Shown here in pieces: positions 1 through 10,950 of a stretch of DNA of 64,000 nucleotides. Made by a program: the position numbers and the translations under genes. This DNA comes from Beverwykella pulmonaria (taxonomy: Eukaryota > Ascomycota > Dothideomycetes > Pleosporales > Melanommataceae). The notes beneath the pieces were generated by a model, which was given only the letters and a program-made list of their open reading frames with translations, searched no databases and had not been told where the DNA came from. The stretch is taken from positions 880,201-944,200 of the forward strand of contig BCHH01000007.1 of the NCBI GenBank assembly GCA_001599595.1. Reading direction: 5' to 3'. Every line of letters starts with the position of its first letter. Within the stretch, counting starts at the first letter, position 1.

Positions 1-238
1 ACGTGGCCTTCTCGCCGGACGGCAAGCTGCTGGCGTCGGCTTCACGCGACAGCACCGTCAAGCTGTGGGACGCTGGCTCAGGAGCGCTGCAGCACACACT
101 TGAGGGCCATTCGGATTGGGTCTACAACGTGGCCTTCTCGCCGGACGGCAAGCTGCTGGCGTCGGCTTCAGGCGACAGCATCGTCAAGCTGTGGGACGCC
201 GGCTCGGGAGCGCTGCAGCACACGCTCAAGGGTGCCTA
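1..238 (+). repeat. Tandem 126-bp WD40-coding repeats
   Basis: Units starting at bases 1 and 127 are almost identical over about 110 bp and differ at only a handful of positions (for example cacgcgac versus caggcgac). The 126-bp period equals exactly one 42-residue WD40 repeat. Identity decays after about base 230. The array certainly extends to the left of the window. Confidence 0.85.
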
Positions 239-512
239 TAATGTCAAAACTTTGTCCTTCTCCGATGATGGTAAATGTCTCCGGACCAACAGGGGATCGC
301 TACCTCTTCCGGTAATTCCCTCCAGTAATATAGTAATTTCTCAAAACCAAGTTCAATATATCTTCATCAGAGATGAATGGGTGAGTCATAATATCGAACG
401 TGTTCTCTGGCTTCCTGCCGAGTATCGCTCGGCCTGTACTGCGGTTTATGGAGGTGTTATTAGTCTTGGGTGCAGATCCGGACGAGTAACGATCATGGAA
501 TTCGCCTTCTAA
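1..512 (+). CDS. 3' end of a WD40-repeat (NACHT-WD40/HET-E type) protein, 5' partial
   Basis: The window opens inside this gene, so only the C-terminal part is visible, read in the frame starting at base 3 and ending at TAA 510-512. Two near-identical 42-residue WD40 repeats (motifs FSPDGKLLASAS and VKLWDAGSGALQHTL) are followed by a degenerate repeat and a tail of about 90 residues ending in RSGRVTIMEFAF. Fungal NLR proteins of the HET-E/HET-D/NWD type carry arrays of such nearly identical repeats, and this WD-to-tail transition is typical of their C-termini. In that family the repeats recognise ligands and the upstream NACHT domain signals non-self. The NACHT domain lies outside the window, so the NLR assignment is an inference; a plain WD40 protein remains possible. 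Confidence 0.7.
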   Translation, partial: VAFSPDGKLLASASRDSTVKLWDAGSGALQHTLEGHSDWVYNVAFSPDGKLLASASGDSIVKLWDAGSGALQHTLKGAYNVKTLSFSDDGKCLRTNRGSLPLPVIPSSNIVISQNQVQYIFIRDEWVSHNIERVLWLPAEYRSACTAVYGGVISLGCRSGRVTIMEFAF

Positions 513-1759
513 AGCTTTGTCAACCTCCTCCCCGCCCACCTCTATTGCAGATGATGTTTTTATATACACCGGAATAGCGCGAGTGGCGACAGACGATGAG
601 TAATATTTGATTAGAAATGCAGGAAGCTTTGAAATTGACTTAGGTCTTGAGGCGATACTGTAGCAACTAACGTGATCAAAGCCATACTTGGTGCTGCCGT
701 TGAAGGTGCTTGAGAAATGGTGCCTTTATCAAATCTCCTTGTCAAGGTGTGGCGGAAGTTAAGAATAAGTTAATACAGGAAAAGACGGTAAATTAACTAA
801 TTAGGTTTATTTAGGGCAGATTAATTATAGGTTCAGCGGCAAATGTTTTAGGGACAGCTGCCAGCGCTTAGCTAATATTCTAGAACGGAATTGATCCCCC
901 CTATAGGGATCGAGGAGCACGGGGACGGCGGGTCTGCGAGCTTGAGGGCAACGTGACGGTATGTCTCCATGTTACGAAAGCTATTGAATAGACGTGTTGT
1001 GCATTAAACCGCATCTCGAAGTTGTACGATAGCTATGTCGAAAGCTAATTGCAGTTTCGATGCTAGAATGTATAAAACAAGCGCAGTCGGAGCCTCAGCC
1101 CTGCTCCCAATCCTTGGGACGGATTTTATGATATTTAGAGCGCTTGGCAAAAATTCCGCACAGCCACGGGTCCAGCAATCATGACAATAAATTACGCGGA
1201 AATGATTAGGTGGGAGGTGCGGGGTCATCTCGCATTAGCTAGGGTTCGTGATCGCTTTGGGGAAGAATCCATGTTACGCTACAAAAGGAGGCTCTCTACG
1301 AATTAGGCGCGAAGGCTACGGTGTAAACGTAATATAGAGTGGGAGGTATTCTAAATGTTTAAGATTAGCTATAGAACGCGACTTATAGGAAATATAGCAA
1401 ACCTCGACGTGTGCGCAGAGTCATAGTCACTTGAAGTCGAAGTACCCCTCGCATCATCCGGCACTGTATGCTCGAATACCTCAGCTTAGCTAAATGCCGA
1501 ACTCTTGTGTCGCATTACGCATGGTTTCTTTTCTTCTCGCTCAAATCCTCAATCTTTGCCTATAGATGTTATTCGTCCGTTGTGTTATTTAAGTAGACAC
1601 CACGTATTGTGTTGAGTTTCTCATTGTTTCTTTCATCGTCGTCTTACGGCTTTACTCTAGCCTTCATCACGCACCACAACTCCACCTTCAGCTCCGCTGC
1701 CAGAATTATATCACCATCCTCGGGCTATCCACTTTTCTGCATCACCTCCATCCATCATA
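513..1759. other. Gene-free, AT-rich spacer
   Basis: No open frame here has a recognisable domain. Stretches such as 780-860 and 1320-1400 are rich in TAA, TTA and ATA and look like mutated, RIP-type non-coding sequence. The last 150 bp before 1760 are C/T-rich and are probably the promoter and 5' UTR of the hydrolase gene. Confidence 0.5.
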
Positions 1760-2951
1760 ATGCCCTTCGGCCCTTTCGCCCTCCAATGGCGCACTCCCTC
1801 CCCCAACCCACCCTCGCCCTCACCCCTTCCTTCAGGCATCACAAGATCCTATATCGACACTCCCTCTGGATCGCTAGAACTTCTCTCCGCACTCCCTGCC
1901 GCCCCCTCTTCACTCCCTTCTCTGTTCTTCGCCCACGGCGGCTTCGGCTGCGCTTCCGTCTGGCTCGTGTACCTTCGATTCTTCGCCGAGCGTGGATACC
2001 CGTGCTATGCTATTTCCTATCGCGGACATGGGAACAGTTGGTATCCTTCTCTATTCAGGATGTATGTTACGCCGATGGCGACGATAGGGAAGGATCTAGT
2101 TGCGGGGATTAAGTATGTGGAGGAGTTGGAAACAGAGAGGAGGGGCGCCGGAGAGAGGGAGAGGGTTGTCTTGATTTCACATTCGGCTGGGGGAGCACTG
2201 AGTCAGTATGTGCTTAGTAGGGGGTTAGTGAGGGTGAAGGGGTTCTGTATGTGTGCTGCTGTGCCGGGATTTGGCTCGTACGTCGTCTCATTTTCCCATC
2301 CCCATCTCCCTCTACTACCATCCTGAAGTTCATACTGATATGGAAATTGTCAGCTTTTCCGTCTACAAATTCTGGTCTCTCTCAGCACCATTCCATTTCC
2401 CCTACCGCCTCTTCCACCCGCGCTACGTTCTCGCCAACACATCCCAAGTCCACGCAGCGTTTTTCACCCCTTCGACTTCAACGCACATAGTGCAGGCGCT
2501 AGAACGCATTCTCTCGCCCTATGAGTCCATGCTCTGGCCCCTGCAGACTCTCTTTTGCTTTGTAAGGGGTGGCGATGTGCTCTCGTCGATTAGTGGCTGG
2601 GCTCCACGCAAGTCTCAGAAAACGAGTGAAGGGGAGAGAGATGAGGGGAAGGAGGGCGTATCAGATCGCTTGCTTGTGCTTGCGGCTGAACACGATGTTC
2701 TCTGCAGACCAGATATCTTACTCGATGCTGCGCGGCGGTACCGTGATGCGTTTCGGGAGTTGGTGGGAGAAAGGAAGGTGGATGGGGTTTCAGTGCAGGA
2801 TTTGAGGAACGAGAAGGAGAAGGAGAAGGAGGGTGGGGTGTGGGATGGTGTCGGGTTTAGGGTTGTGAGGGGTTTAGGCCACCATTTACAAAATCATGAA
2901 GGGTGGGAGAGCGGTGCAGGGGAGATTTTGGAGTGGGTGAGACGACTTTGA
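1760..2951 (+). CDS. Alpha/beta hydrolase-fold protein (371 aa)
   Basis: Exons 1760-2277 and 2354-2951; the 76-nt intron has donor GTACGT and acceptor GTCAG and restores frame exactly. The protein has a strand-turn HGGFG oxyanion region (about 59-63), the nucleophile elbow SHSAGG with Ser142, an acid candidate in AAEHDVLC, and a catalytic His in GLGHHLQNHEGW near the C-terminus, so the Ser-Asp-His triad is complete. Length and order fit a single-domain alpha/beta hydrolase (lipase/esterase class). No signal peptide is evident, so it is probably intracellular. The substrate cannot be inferred. A charged, repetitive insert (glutamate/lysine-rich, about 320-335) lies just before the catalytic His. 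The gene is flanked by AT-rich, transposon-containing DNA. Confidence 0.8.
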
Positions 2952-2997
2952 GAGAATAGTCCGAAAGTGAGAGTTGAAAGGGTGTTGAGTGAGATTA

Positions 2998-3875
2998 TTA
3001 GGGCCTCCAGGTAATCAACCGCATCACGGCACTTGTGTATGGGCGCGTTGTCGTGTTGAAATATGTCCCCAGGACGGTACTACGCCAGTAATTACTTTTA
3101 TAACGTATTAATATAGCTTTTCCATTGAAATATTTTTTTGACATATAGTTGAGCGTCATGATCGACGGGAAATTGCCTACTCTTCCATTTGAGGTCACCC
3201 ATATGCAATCCCACACCATCTGGCTCATGCGGCGAGGCTTATCTTGCTCTGGAATTATAACAGCATCAAACTTCTCGTACGCATATTTAGAATACTACTC
3301 TGCCTGTCGCCCAGAACCTCGATCAACAATACTCTTATCAGAAAACTTTAACATGTGTCGACGTTAATTAAAGTTACGGTACTTCCTAGCAAAACGGAGA
3401 CGTAGGAGAACTGCACCGCAGCTAATTTTGAGTCGTAGTTTACAACAGTGATGCCTTAGGGCGACGTGCTTCTATGTATCTAAGAGGGTGTTGCGGCGGG
3501 GAGTGGTTTTGCGCGTGTCATCAGCCACATCGAGATTACACACTTCTTAATGAGCTTTTTATACTCAATCTTAGGGTATTTTCGTACAGAGCGATAGATC
3601 CTTTTATAACGACATGGTAGGACCTGAGGATACCCAGATCGAGGCAGCGACTGCGTGGTGTTGTGTTCTTTCCATCTCTTGATTGTGTTGGCGAGGGTGT
3701 TGCGGTGCACGCAAAACTCGGCCACAAGCTTCTTGATCGAAACGCCAGCCTCATGCTTCGATAAAATTTCTATGCGCGTATCGGATGAAAACTGTTCATC
3801 GTCCCTGCGCTTCCCGCCAATTTTTGTGCCAAAAGAACGTTGTGGTGTTGAGTCATCGCTGTTTAAAGACATCAC
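2998..3875 (-). pseudogene. Decayed Tc1/mariner transposase
   Basis: Read on the minus strand, 3875-3480 encodes a paired-type helix-turn-helix N-terminus (motifs RIEILSKHEAGVSIKKLVAE and HRNTLANTIKRWKEHN). Further down, 3228-3150 retains the MVWDCIW motif, and 3073-3002 in another frame retains FQHDNAPIHKCRDAVDYLEA, the strand around the second catalytic Asp of Tc1-family DDE transposases. The pieces are in the right order but in different frames with internal stops, so this is a broken copy. The right part is AT-enriched, consistent with RIP mutation. I cannot delimit the ends or the terminal inverted repeats. Confidence 0.8.
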
Positions 3876-4757
3876 AACTTTCCGTGTTGTGTTGGTGGAT
3901 ATGAATATCGATTTCTAGCTCACTGATGTGGATATGGTGACTCAGCTCGTCTGCTTTATATATAACCCTAAGCTAGGGAAGTGTATTGAAGGCAACGACC
4001 TGAAGAGTTGACGGCCCTGCTCCGGAGAAGAGCCCTGAAAGCAACGATGCTACGGAGAAGGCTGTCGAAGATAATTAGATAATTAAGCTAGCGGAAGAGT
4101 TTGCAGCTAAGGTATTATTAAACCCGGAATCTAACCTAGCTGAGATCATGTCCCTTTGGTTGGCGAATAAGCGATCACTAGCAAGTTATTAACAATGTAG
4201 ATGTATGGACGGACACAGTCCGTCCATACATCTACTCAACTTGATCATCACAATCATACGCAATATACACTTTACACACACACATTTTCCTTACAAACGA
4301 TACTAACCATGTGCGCTTGCGTAGCATTTTGGAGGAACGCGCAATCATAGGATAATATGAAGAGATAGATAAGAAACACAGATTGAGTAGATCCAATATT
4401 TTCCGAGGCTCCGAGCTTGCTGGCTTACACGCCTCCATTTTCAGCGGCAAAAATCGCAAGCTATGGAGGTATCTAAGCCAGACCAAAATCGATTATGGGA
4501 GAACAGAAGGAATGGAGTGTAGGGGTCTAAGAGCATATTTTGGACTTTGGCATCAGGACATGAAAAGGGGGTTGGAGGCGAGGGTTTCCAAAGGGACCAT
4601 TACGTTACAAGGAACAGTCGAGTAATCTCTAATCAAAGATAAACTTACGATGTCCGAAGCCCCTACATGCAACCTCAAATTAAAAATAGGGAAAGAAATG
4701 GCAAAATACCTTCAGCAGCTCACTCGACCGGAAAATCGTTCCATCCCACCCATTCCT
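3876..4757. other. AT-rich transposon-derived spacer
   Basis: No intact gene. At 4083-4192 the plus strand reads KLAEEFAAKVLLNPESNLAE followed by about 14 more residues and a stop, with an in-frame TAG just upstream. It looks like a remnant of a once-coding element, but I do not recognise the family. The remainder, including small frames at 4232-4625, shows nothing assignable. Confidence 0.4.
4197..4235. repeat. Perfect 18-bp inverted repeat, 3-nt loop
   Basis: The arm GTAGATGTATGGACGGAC (4197-4214) is followed by ACA and then by the exact reverse complement (4218-4235). It can form a very stable hairpin. It sits in transposon-rich DNA and could be two abutting transposon termini or a foldback relic. 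Confidence 0.9.
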
Positions 4758-6237
4758 CTAAACCTGTGGCTTCTCGACAAACATACCCCCTGCCCTCCTA
4801 AACCCCAACTCCGCCGCGCCTCTAGCACCCATAAACAACGCACCTGTCGCCGCCTTCTTCAACTCCTCCTCGTCATCACTCTCAAACCCAAACCCGCCCC
4901 AGATAACCTCACACGGCTCATCCTGTACGTACGAACTCCCCTCTACAAAAATCCAAAACAGCCAGTCTACTAATTTGGTACTCATCTCACCTTGAAAGAT
5001 GGCTATATCCAGTGGCTGACCCGCATTGTGAATGCTAGACGTGAAGTACTCATGGAAGCTCTCGAACCACTCGTCTTCCCCGTCGCTTAGGTAAGACATT
5101 GGAGGCGCGGATGTGAGGTTCAGGTCCCATCTTACTGTCTCCGCCGCCTCTCTCTCCGCAGATCGCATAGTTTGATATGCGGCGCTGATATTGAAGCTCA
5201 ACATCTGCAAGTAGTCCGCCGTCCATGTCATCGTCATTACGTTCTTAGTTTCCAACTCCTCCATCTCTGCAACACACTTCTCCGTATCCGTCCCCTTCTC
5301 CTCATTCCAACGACACAGTCCCCTTCCGGCCCCTGCATACGCCGCCCACGGCGCGAAAGGCCCCACACACTCCTGGCACAACGGCACAAACTGCAAGCCC
5401 GCGTACTCGAGCGCATCTTTCAAGTCCTCGGCATAAAGACCAGGGAGGTACGGCTGCGATACTACGACGTGCCTGAGCTTGGAACGCGGAAGATGGAGTA
5501 CCTCGTGGAGGTGGTATTCGGTGCTGGCTTTGAGGGCGGCGAGCATATAGGAGAGATGCCCGACGGATGGAGTAGCGGGGAGACGAAGGAATTTGCGGAA
5601 GCACCGTAGGAGCCGCCGCGGGAGGTCGGCGTATTCGTCGACGACGGTGTCATATGGGGGACTTTAGTCATATTAGCACCTACTTGAGAATCACGCCGAG
5701 CGAAAATTGACAAGGAATGAAGAAGCGACGTGTTAGAGGAAAGGGAGAGAGGGTGGAAGGCCTGAGATGACTTGATCAAAGCGAGACTTAAAACCACGGA
5801 ACCATAAAACTAGCAAAGACAAGAAAGACTCATACTCACTGCAAGTGCCTACTTTCGCCCCTCGAATACCACCTCATCGCCTCCTTATACTGTTCCGTCC
5901 CATTAATCTGCACCATATCCGCATACGACCCATTCCTCCATCGAATCGACGCCGTGCTATGCACATCATCAGTATCAATATCCATCTAATCCATCCACCA
6001 CTGATATATAAGATAAGAGACACACCCGTAGCCGCCCGTCAACTCAAACCCAACTGCATACTGCGGCTGTGCGAATGGAAACTGGTCATCCACGCCCGTT
6101 TCAAATACTTGAAGAAGTTCCTGCGAGGGCAAAGAGGGAGCGCTTCGAACATGCGTTGTGAGGAGACTAAAGACGAGAGTAGAACACAACGCGCGGTTGG
6201 AAGAAAGCGAAATTGCTGGTCTGCGTAGGAACTTCAT
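4758..6237 (-). CDS. Uncharacterised protein with divergent Hsp70/actin-like ATPase fold (410 aa)
   Basis: Three exons: 6237-6026, 5956-5840 and 5661-4758. The introns are 69 nt (donor GTGTGT, branch TACTGATG, acceptor CATAG) and 178 nt (donor GTGAGT, acceptor TAAAG). The frame is kept through to the stop, and the first intron removes an in-frame TAG at 5988-5986. The N-terminus MKFLRRPAISLSSNRALCST is hydrophobic further on and could be a signal peptide or anchor. The segments YAVGFELTGGYG and RHVVVSQPYLPGLYAEDLKD followed by ALEYAGLQ, and the late ATGALFMGARGAAELG, resemble the phosphate-1, connecting and adenosine elements of Hsp70/actin-type folds. The resemblance is weak and the nucleotide-binding residues are not clearly conserved. 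Gene structure is well supported; function is not. Confidence 0.6.
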
Positions 6238-7106
6238 TCTCTCATTCAGCGCTCGCCGACAAATGTGACTAGAGGTTGGAAAACTGCTAGCACTGGAAGG
6301 ATGGAAGTTCAAAGCGAAAGCTGGGAGGACATGCGAAGTTGGAGTTTACATTTATGGATGCCTGATATCTCAAGGTTTCAGAAGAATTAAAGTGGAGGTG
6401 GCGTAGCATCCATCGAGTCTGTCGTACGAAAGGCGAGCATACGTATGAGACGGCTGCGCCGCATATTCGAGACAGGGCGAACCACTCACATCCACTACCA
6501 CTGTGTGCTGGCATAAAATATACGAGGGCGTACCTATGTACATAATTGGCCATGCCCCGCGTGTCTTGTCTGTTTCGGGGTGACAACATTAAAGTTGGTC
6601 AAAGAAAACAATTAATCATTACTTTGCAATAACACAGCCACATACATCAGAACGAGTTCACGCAGATCGAGACGGGTTTGTATAAAGTAGAGCCGAGTTC
6701 TTTGAAGGAACAAGAACCGGCTCGTATTGCATTAAGTTGAATCAAAGTAAACGCAGACTAACACCTTCCTATTACTAAAGTCTGCGAGATATTCGATCTC
6801 ACAGACGACGGATTGAAAGTAAGGGGACTGAAAACTCGCAAAAAAAGTATTGAACATCTACGTCCATCGTCTCCGGGAACGTAGAGAGGTAAACACCACA
6901 GAAAAGATGCAAGAAAGAAAAGTTAAATGGAAACACACTGACAGAATACCAGGTCCGATCATACACCCCAGACAAACTTGCAGCCTCCCATTATCCACCT
7001 CGTCGCATACGAGAGATGGATGTGGAGCTTGACAGATCAGCTTGATGGATGTCTACAACTGATTGACCGTTCCATAGGAGTGCAAACGCAGCTCGAAACA
7101 CTCTCC
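6238..7106. other. Intergenic region, tail-to-head between two minus-strand genes
   Basis: It contains the promoter of the Hsp70-like gene and the 3' flank of the F-box gene. Small frames here (for example 6287-6589 minus and 6850-7032 plus) have no recognisable content. Confidence 0.4.
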
Positions 7107-10100
7107 TCAAATCATCTTCCCTTTGCCTTTGCCCATTCCACCACGTGGGCTCGGGCTCAACGGTGGGAAGTCTTCTTCCTCAGCCTCCTTTCGACTCTGC
7201 TCCTCTGCAAGACTGAGCTGCAGCGCAAATTCCAAATCAGACATTTCGCTCTCATTGCTCGATCCGGCATTGGCTTTCTTGCCCCGAGGGCTAGAATTGG
7301 ACCTCGTGGGCGACTTTCTGCCTTTGGCATACTTAATCGGTATATCAAAAGGGATATCGAAGCCAGAAGTCGGGGGCGCGGGGCTGCCAGAACCATAGAT
7401 ACCGGAAGCAGGACTATCTTGCAAGCTCAGACGAATTGCTTCAGCAAGGTCCGCGTCGAGCTCATCCTTCACAATAGGAGTAGTGGATTGCCCATAGACG
7501 CTAGGCTCGGGGGTTACGGTGACGCTACTGATAGCGCTGCTGCTCTCGCTTTCCCTGCGTCGCTTCTCCTCATCTTTCAAGCTCTCTTGAGATAACATAG
7601 CCGCATATGCCAGAGCTTCATCCTCGTTGTTCAAAAGATCGATACCAAACCGCCCAGCTAACCGATTGGCTTGCTTTCGTCTTTCCTCCTTGTCGCGCTC
7701 GAGCTCGTATTTTTCATTGGCAATATAATCTTTCAGATTTACCCGACCGCTACCTGGCAACTTCTCCCCGCCATTGTTGCTTCCTCGCTCAGAGCGACGA
7801 AGTTTGCGCTTGCTGCTTTTGTACTGATCGGCGGCTGATGAACTGTAGCTCCAATATCGAATCTGAGTCCCAAGGGATACTGCTCCCCGTAGTACCGTAG
7901 GATCCGGGTCGAGGCAGATCGCCCCGGCAGCGAACATGTTAATACCTACACCTTGAGCAGACGCCTGAGCTTGCACGAGTCTTCTTCGTGCCCGAGAAGA
8001 AAATCGCGAGTTCAACGTCCTGACGGGTTGCATGCTTGACGCTAACGGATCCCATGCCTGTACTAGGCCGTCATTTCCACCATGAACGAGATGGAGTGCT
8101 GTTAGTGCTAGGCAAGAAATCTCGGGAGACTCAGTGTAAATGATCCGGATGGGTTCAAGGGTGTTGATGAGCCCAGAACTGCGAGAGACTGGTGAACGAA
8201 CATCCCAGAGGAGGACTAGCCCTGTTCTCGTTCCCACAGCTAGGAATCGCGCGCGTTGGCCGGGAATGTCGGAAGGAGCAGCAGGTTGGCTCGCAACAGA
8301 AATTGGCGACCCGTATGGGGACGACGCTGCTGTTGAAAACCCCAGCGCAGGATCCTCTGACATGGTGAGGACTGCGAATGTTGAATGATCCAGGGCAGTC
8401 GTAGTGAGCTCTAGGGATTTGAGACCACCAAATGAGAGTTGAGAGCATCGCCATTCCTCTACAAGATTCGCCCGCTCAGGAGAACTAGTAGAAGACATGT
8501 AGGATGAGCTTCGGGCGCGCTGGAACGCCTTCCCGTAAGGTAAATCAGGGGTGACAGTGCCAGATCCACCAAAAAGTGAAGGCGACTGAGAAGAGACAGG
8601 TGGCGTCGGAGTGATCTGACTCTTCTCCTTCTCTTTCTCTGGTGTCTTCAATCGGGTGTAACGTTTACCCTCAGCTACACTGCCCTCCTCAAGGCCGCAT
8701 TCAAAAACAATCATAGCCTCGCCGGCATAGTTGCCATCGTCGCTAGCAAAGTCCACCTCAAGTCGTCTACGCATGTCCCACCCAAGGCATGTTTTGCGGA
8801 AATCCTTAGGCAGCTTCCGCAGGAATTGTTGTATCTCTCTGGTTTCGGAGAGAACCTGCTGTTTGCTAAGGCACATGCCATCCCAGGAAGACCGGGGAGA
8901 ATAGCTTCCGTCCGTGTCGCCGTCCTGGTAAGGATCCGGGCGAGCAACGCGTCTACTAGGCTCTACAAGGTTCCAGTAGACGCTCCGACCAGCAAGCCAT
9001 GCCGTGAACTCGGCAGGCTCGTCCATGGGGGGCCTCAAGGTTTGGTTTCGAGTTGGAAATTTCGTGAGATAGAACAACTCGCCAAGGGCATTAAGGGCGA
9101 CGGCCCAAATACGGTTCTGTGCCTGTCGCTTGAAAGAGTAATTCTCATCGACCGCAAGAGCCACAACGGGCACACCAGGACTGAGGACCCAGCGAGCAGT
9201 CAATTCGCCGCGGGATAATCGGGTACCACGTAAGCCGTCTGTGCCTAAACTGCACGCCGTGACGACACCTGCAGCCGATCCCATGAGAATCCCAACCAGG
9301 CCGTCGGAAAGGGCGGGAATGGTAGGCGTTTTAGCGATCCACACAGAGCAGATAGCCCCGCCATCGATACCAAGCTTTGGGATGCCAGCTTCCGGCAGCG
9401 AGAAGTCCGTTGGCTCCCCAATGAAGTGCCCTCTCATTTCATCTAAAGCTCGGTAGTAGCATGACCCTTCTGGACAACCCTGGCCATACACCATGCCATG
9501 CGGCTGGGACACATCCATCACATTGGGGCATCCGACCACTTCCCCGGGGCCGAGACCATACTCGGCAACGCCAGGAAAGCGCTCCGAAAACTGGCCGTAA
9601 AAATTAGGATCACTCTGACCCCAAGCGTCTACCTTGCCGGTCGCAGGATCGCTGCTCGTCACCATGCCAATGTCATCAGCACCGTGGACGAAGCGCGGTA
9701 GTCGCTTGTTTACGCCTACACCGAACGTAGTATGGAGGTGGTTGATAGTGGTGAATGTCTGCGCATTGTACATGATAACCGGGGAAGGAGCTTGCGTCTG
9801 ACCGTAACGCGCCGAGGGGCCTGATGTAGAGACTTGGACGGGCTTCCCTCTGGTCAAAGAGCGAAGCAATCTTGTTCTTAAGATGTATTCGCTCCTCCAT
9901 GATGCTAGTGCCGTGAGCCTCGTAAACGAGCGCCTCTCAGACCGAACGATATTGCCGGTATCCTCCATAGCAAGCCGAACAGAAGCGCCGACAAGAACCT
10001 CTGGCCCCGGGAAATAGCGAGCGAAGGCAACACGCCAGGCGTGGGGAGTGGTGACCAGGCCATTGAAGCGGCGGGCGACGAGCGATACAGCGGCAAGATC

Positions 10101-10590
10101 GTTGGGCGAGAGATGGGATAGGGCATGGGTCAAGACTTCTACACGAACATTAGAACGTGATACACAGCCCGTCTTCGTGACGTTGTAACGAACCATTAGG
10201 CAGCTTTGAGATGGGAGAACTCTTATCGTCGGGAGTTCTGATCTTCTTGATGACTTCAAACACATAGCCTTCCGCCTTCTTTCGTGCCAATTGAGCCGCA
10301 GCGTCCTCGTATTCAGCAATCCGGTTGCGCGGTGAGGGCGAGAGCGAGGTCGGGCTCAATCGCGCGGCTTCATCGCTATCGCTGCCGGCGACGCGTTCGG
10401 GCGATGTTGAGGGCGAGAGGGAGTCATGACCGACAGCCCTTGTTCGGGGTTGCCTACGCTCCTCGGGCTGAGGAGGCGGAGAGGCCGGCTGGTCATCATC
10501 ACGAATGCCATGCTTGGAGGAAGAGGTGTTCTTGGGGGCAACTTGTTGGGGGGAGTCGTTTTGGGATACGTTGTATTGCTCTGGCTGCAT
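7107..10590 (-). CDS. UFO1: F-box/WD40 protein with C-terminal ubiquitin-interacting motifs, UFO1-like (1142 aa)
   Basis: Exons 10590-10194 and 10138-7107 are joined across a 55-nt intron (donor GTTCGT, branch TTCTAATG, acceptor TGTAG). The junction creates an uninterrupted F-box, LPNEVLTHALSHLSPNDLAA, at about residue 131. WD40-like strands follow (for example GTRTGLVLLWDVRSP and HGGNDGLVQAWDP). Three ubiquitin-interacting motifs lie near the end: EDEALAYAAMLSQES (about 970), DLAEAIRLSLQDS (about 1028) and DLEFALQLSLAEEQS (about 1100). F-box plus WD40 plus three UIMs is the distinctive architecture of yeast Ufo1, the SCF substrate receptor that targets Ho endonuclease and others and is itself turned over through its UIMs. 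Residues 1-115 are disordered and Ser/Pro-rich. The domain order is seen directly; substrates in this organism are unknown. Confidence 0.85.
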
Positions 10591-10950
10591 AAAAATTTGG
10601 GAGCTTCGTAGGGGTGTTCACAGTAGACCGAGCCTGTCTGGGCTGCTCAGTCGAAGATAATGGGCGAGTTGCGAAAGTTGTGGGTTGTTGTTGGTGAAGT
10701 TCGGGGGGCAGTCATGATGATATGAGAAAAGTTAGATTGCGCTGACTGCCAAGCCTTTTCTCCTATCTGCAAGCGACATGAAGCCTGATCTCAGAGCGCC
10801 TCAATCATGGTTGGTGCACAAGCTTATGGGATCTTTTCAGAACAGAATACAAGATATACAATTCCTTCTATGTGCCAATTCCATTCCCAGTGATGCAAAA
10901 TATATATGAAGAAAAAAAAAAAGACCTTTCCAAAGGCCTCAAGCCTAGCC

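Noticed and set aside
5986..5988. In-frame TAG inside the Hsp70-like gene, suggesting a pseudogene or readthrough
   Set aside because: A 69-nt intron with good donor (GTGTGT), branch (TACTGATG) and acceptor (CATAG) removes it and keeps frame.
6025..6237. Start of the Hsp70-like gene at 6312
   Set aside because: The codon at 6312 is TTG, not ATG; the first ATG in frame is at 6237.
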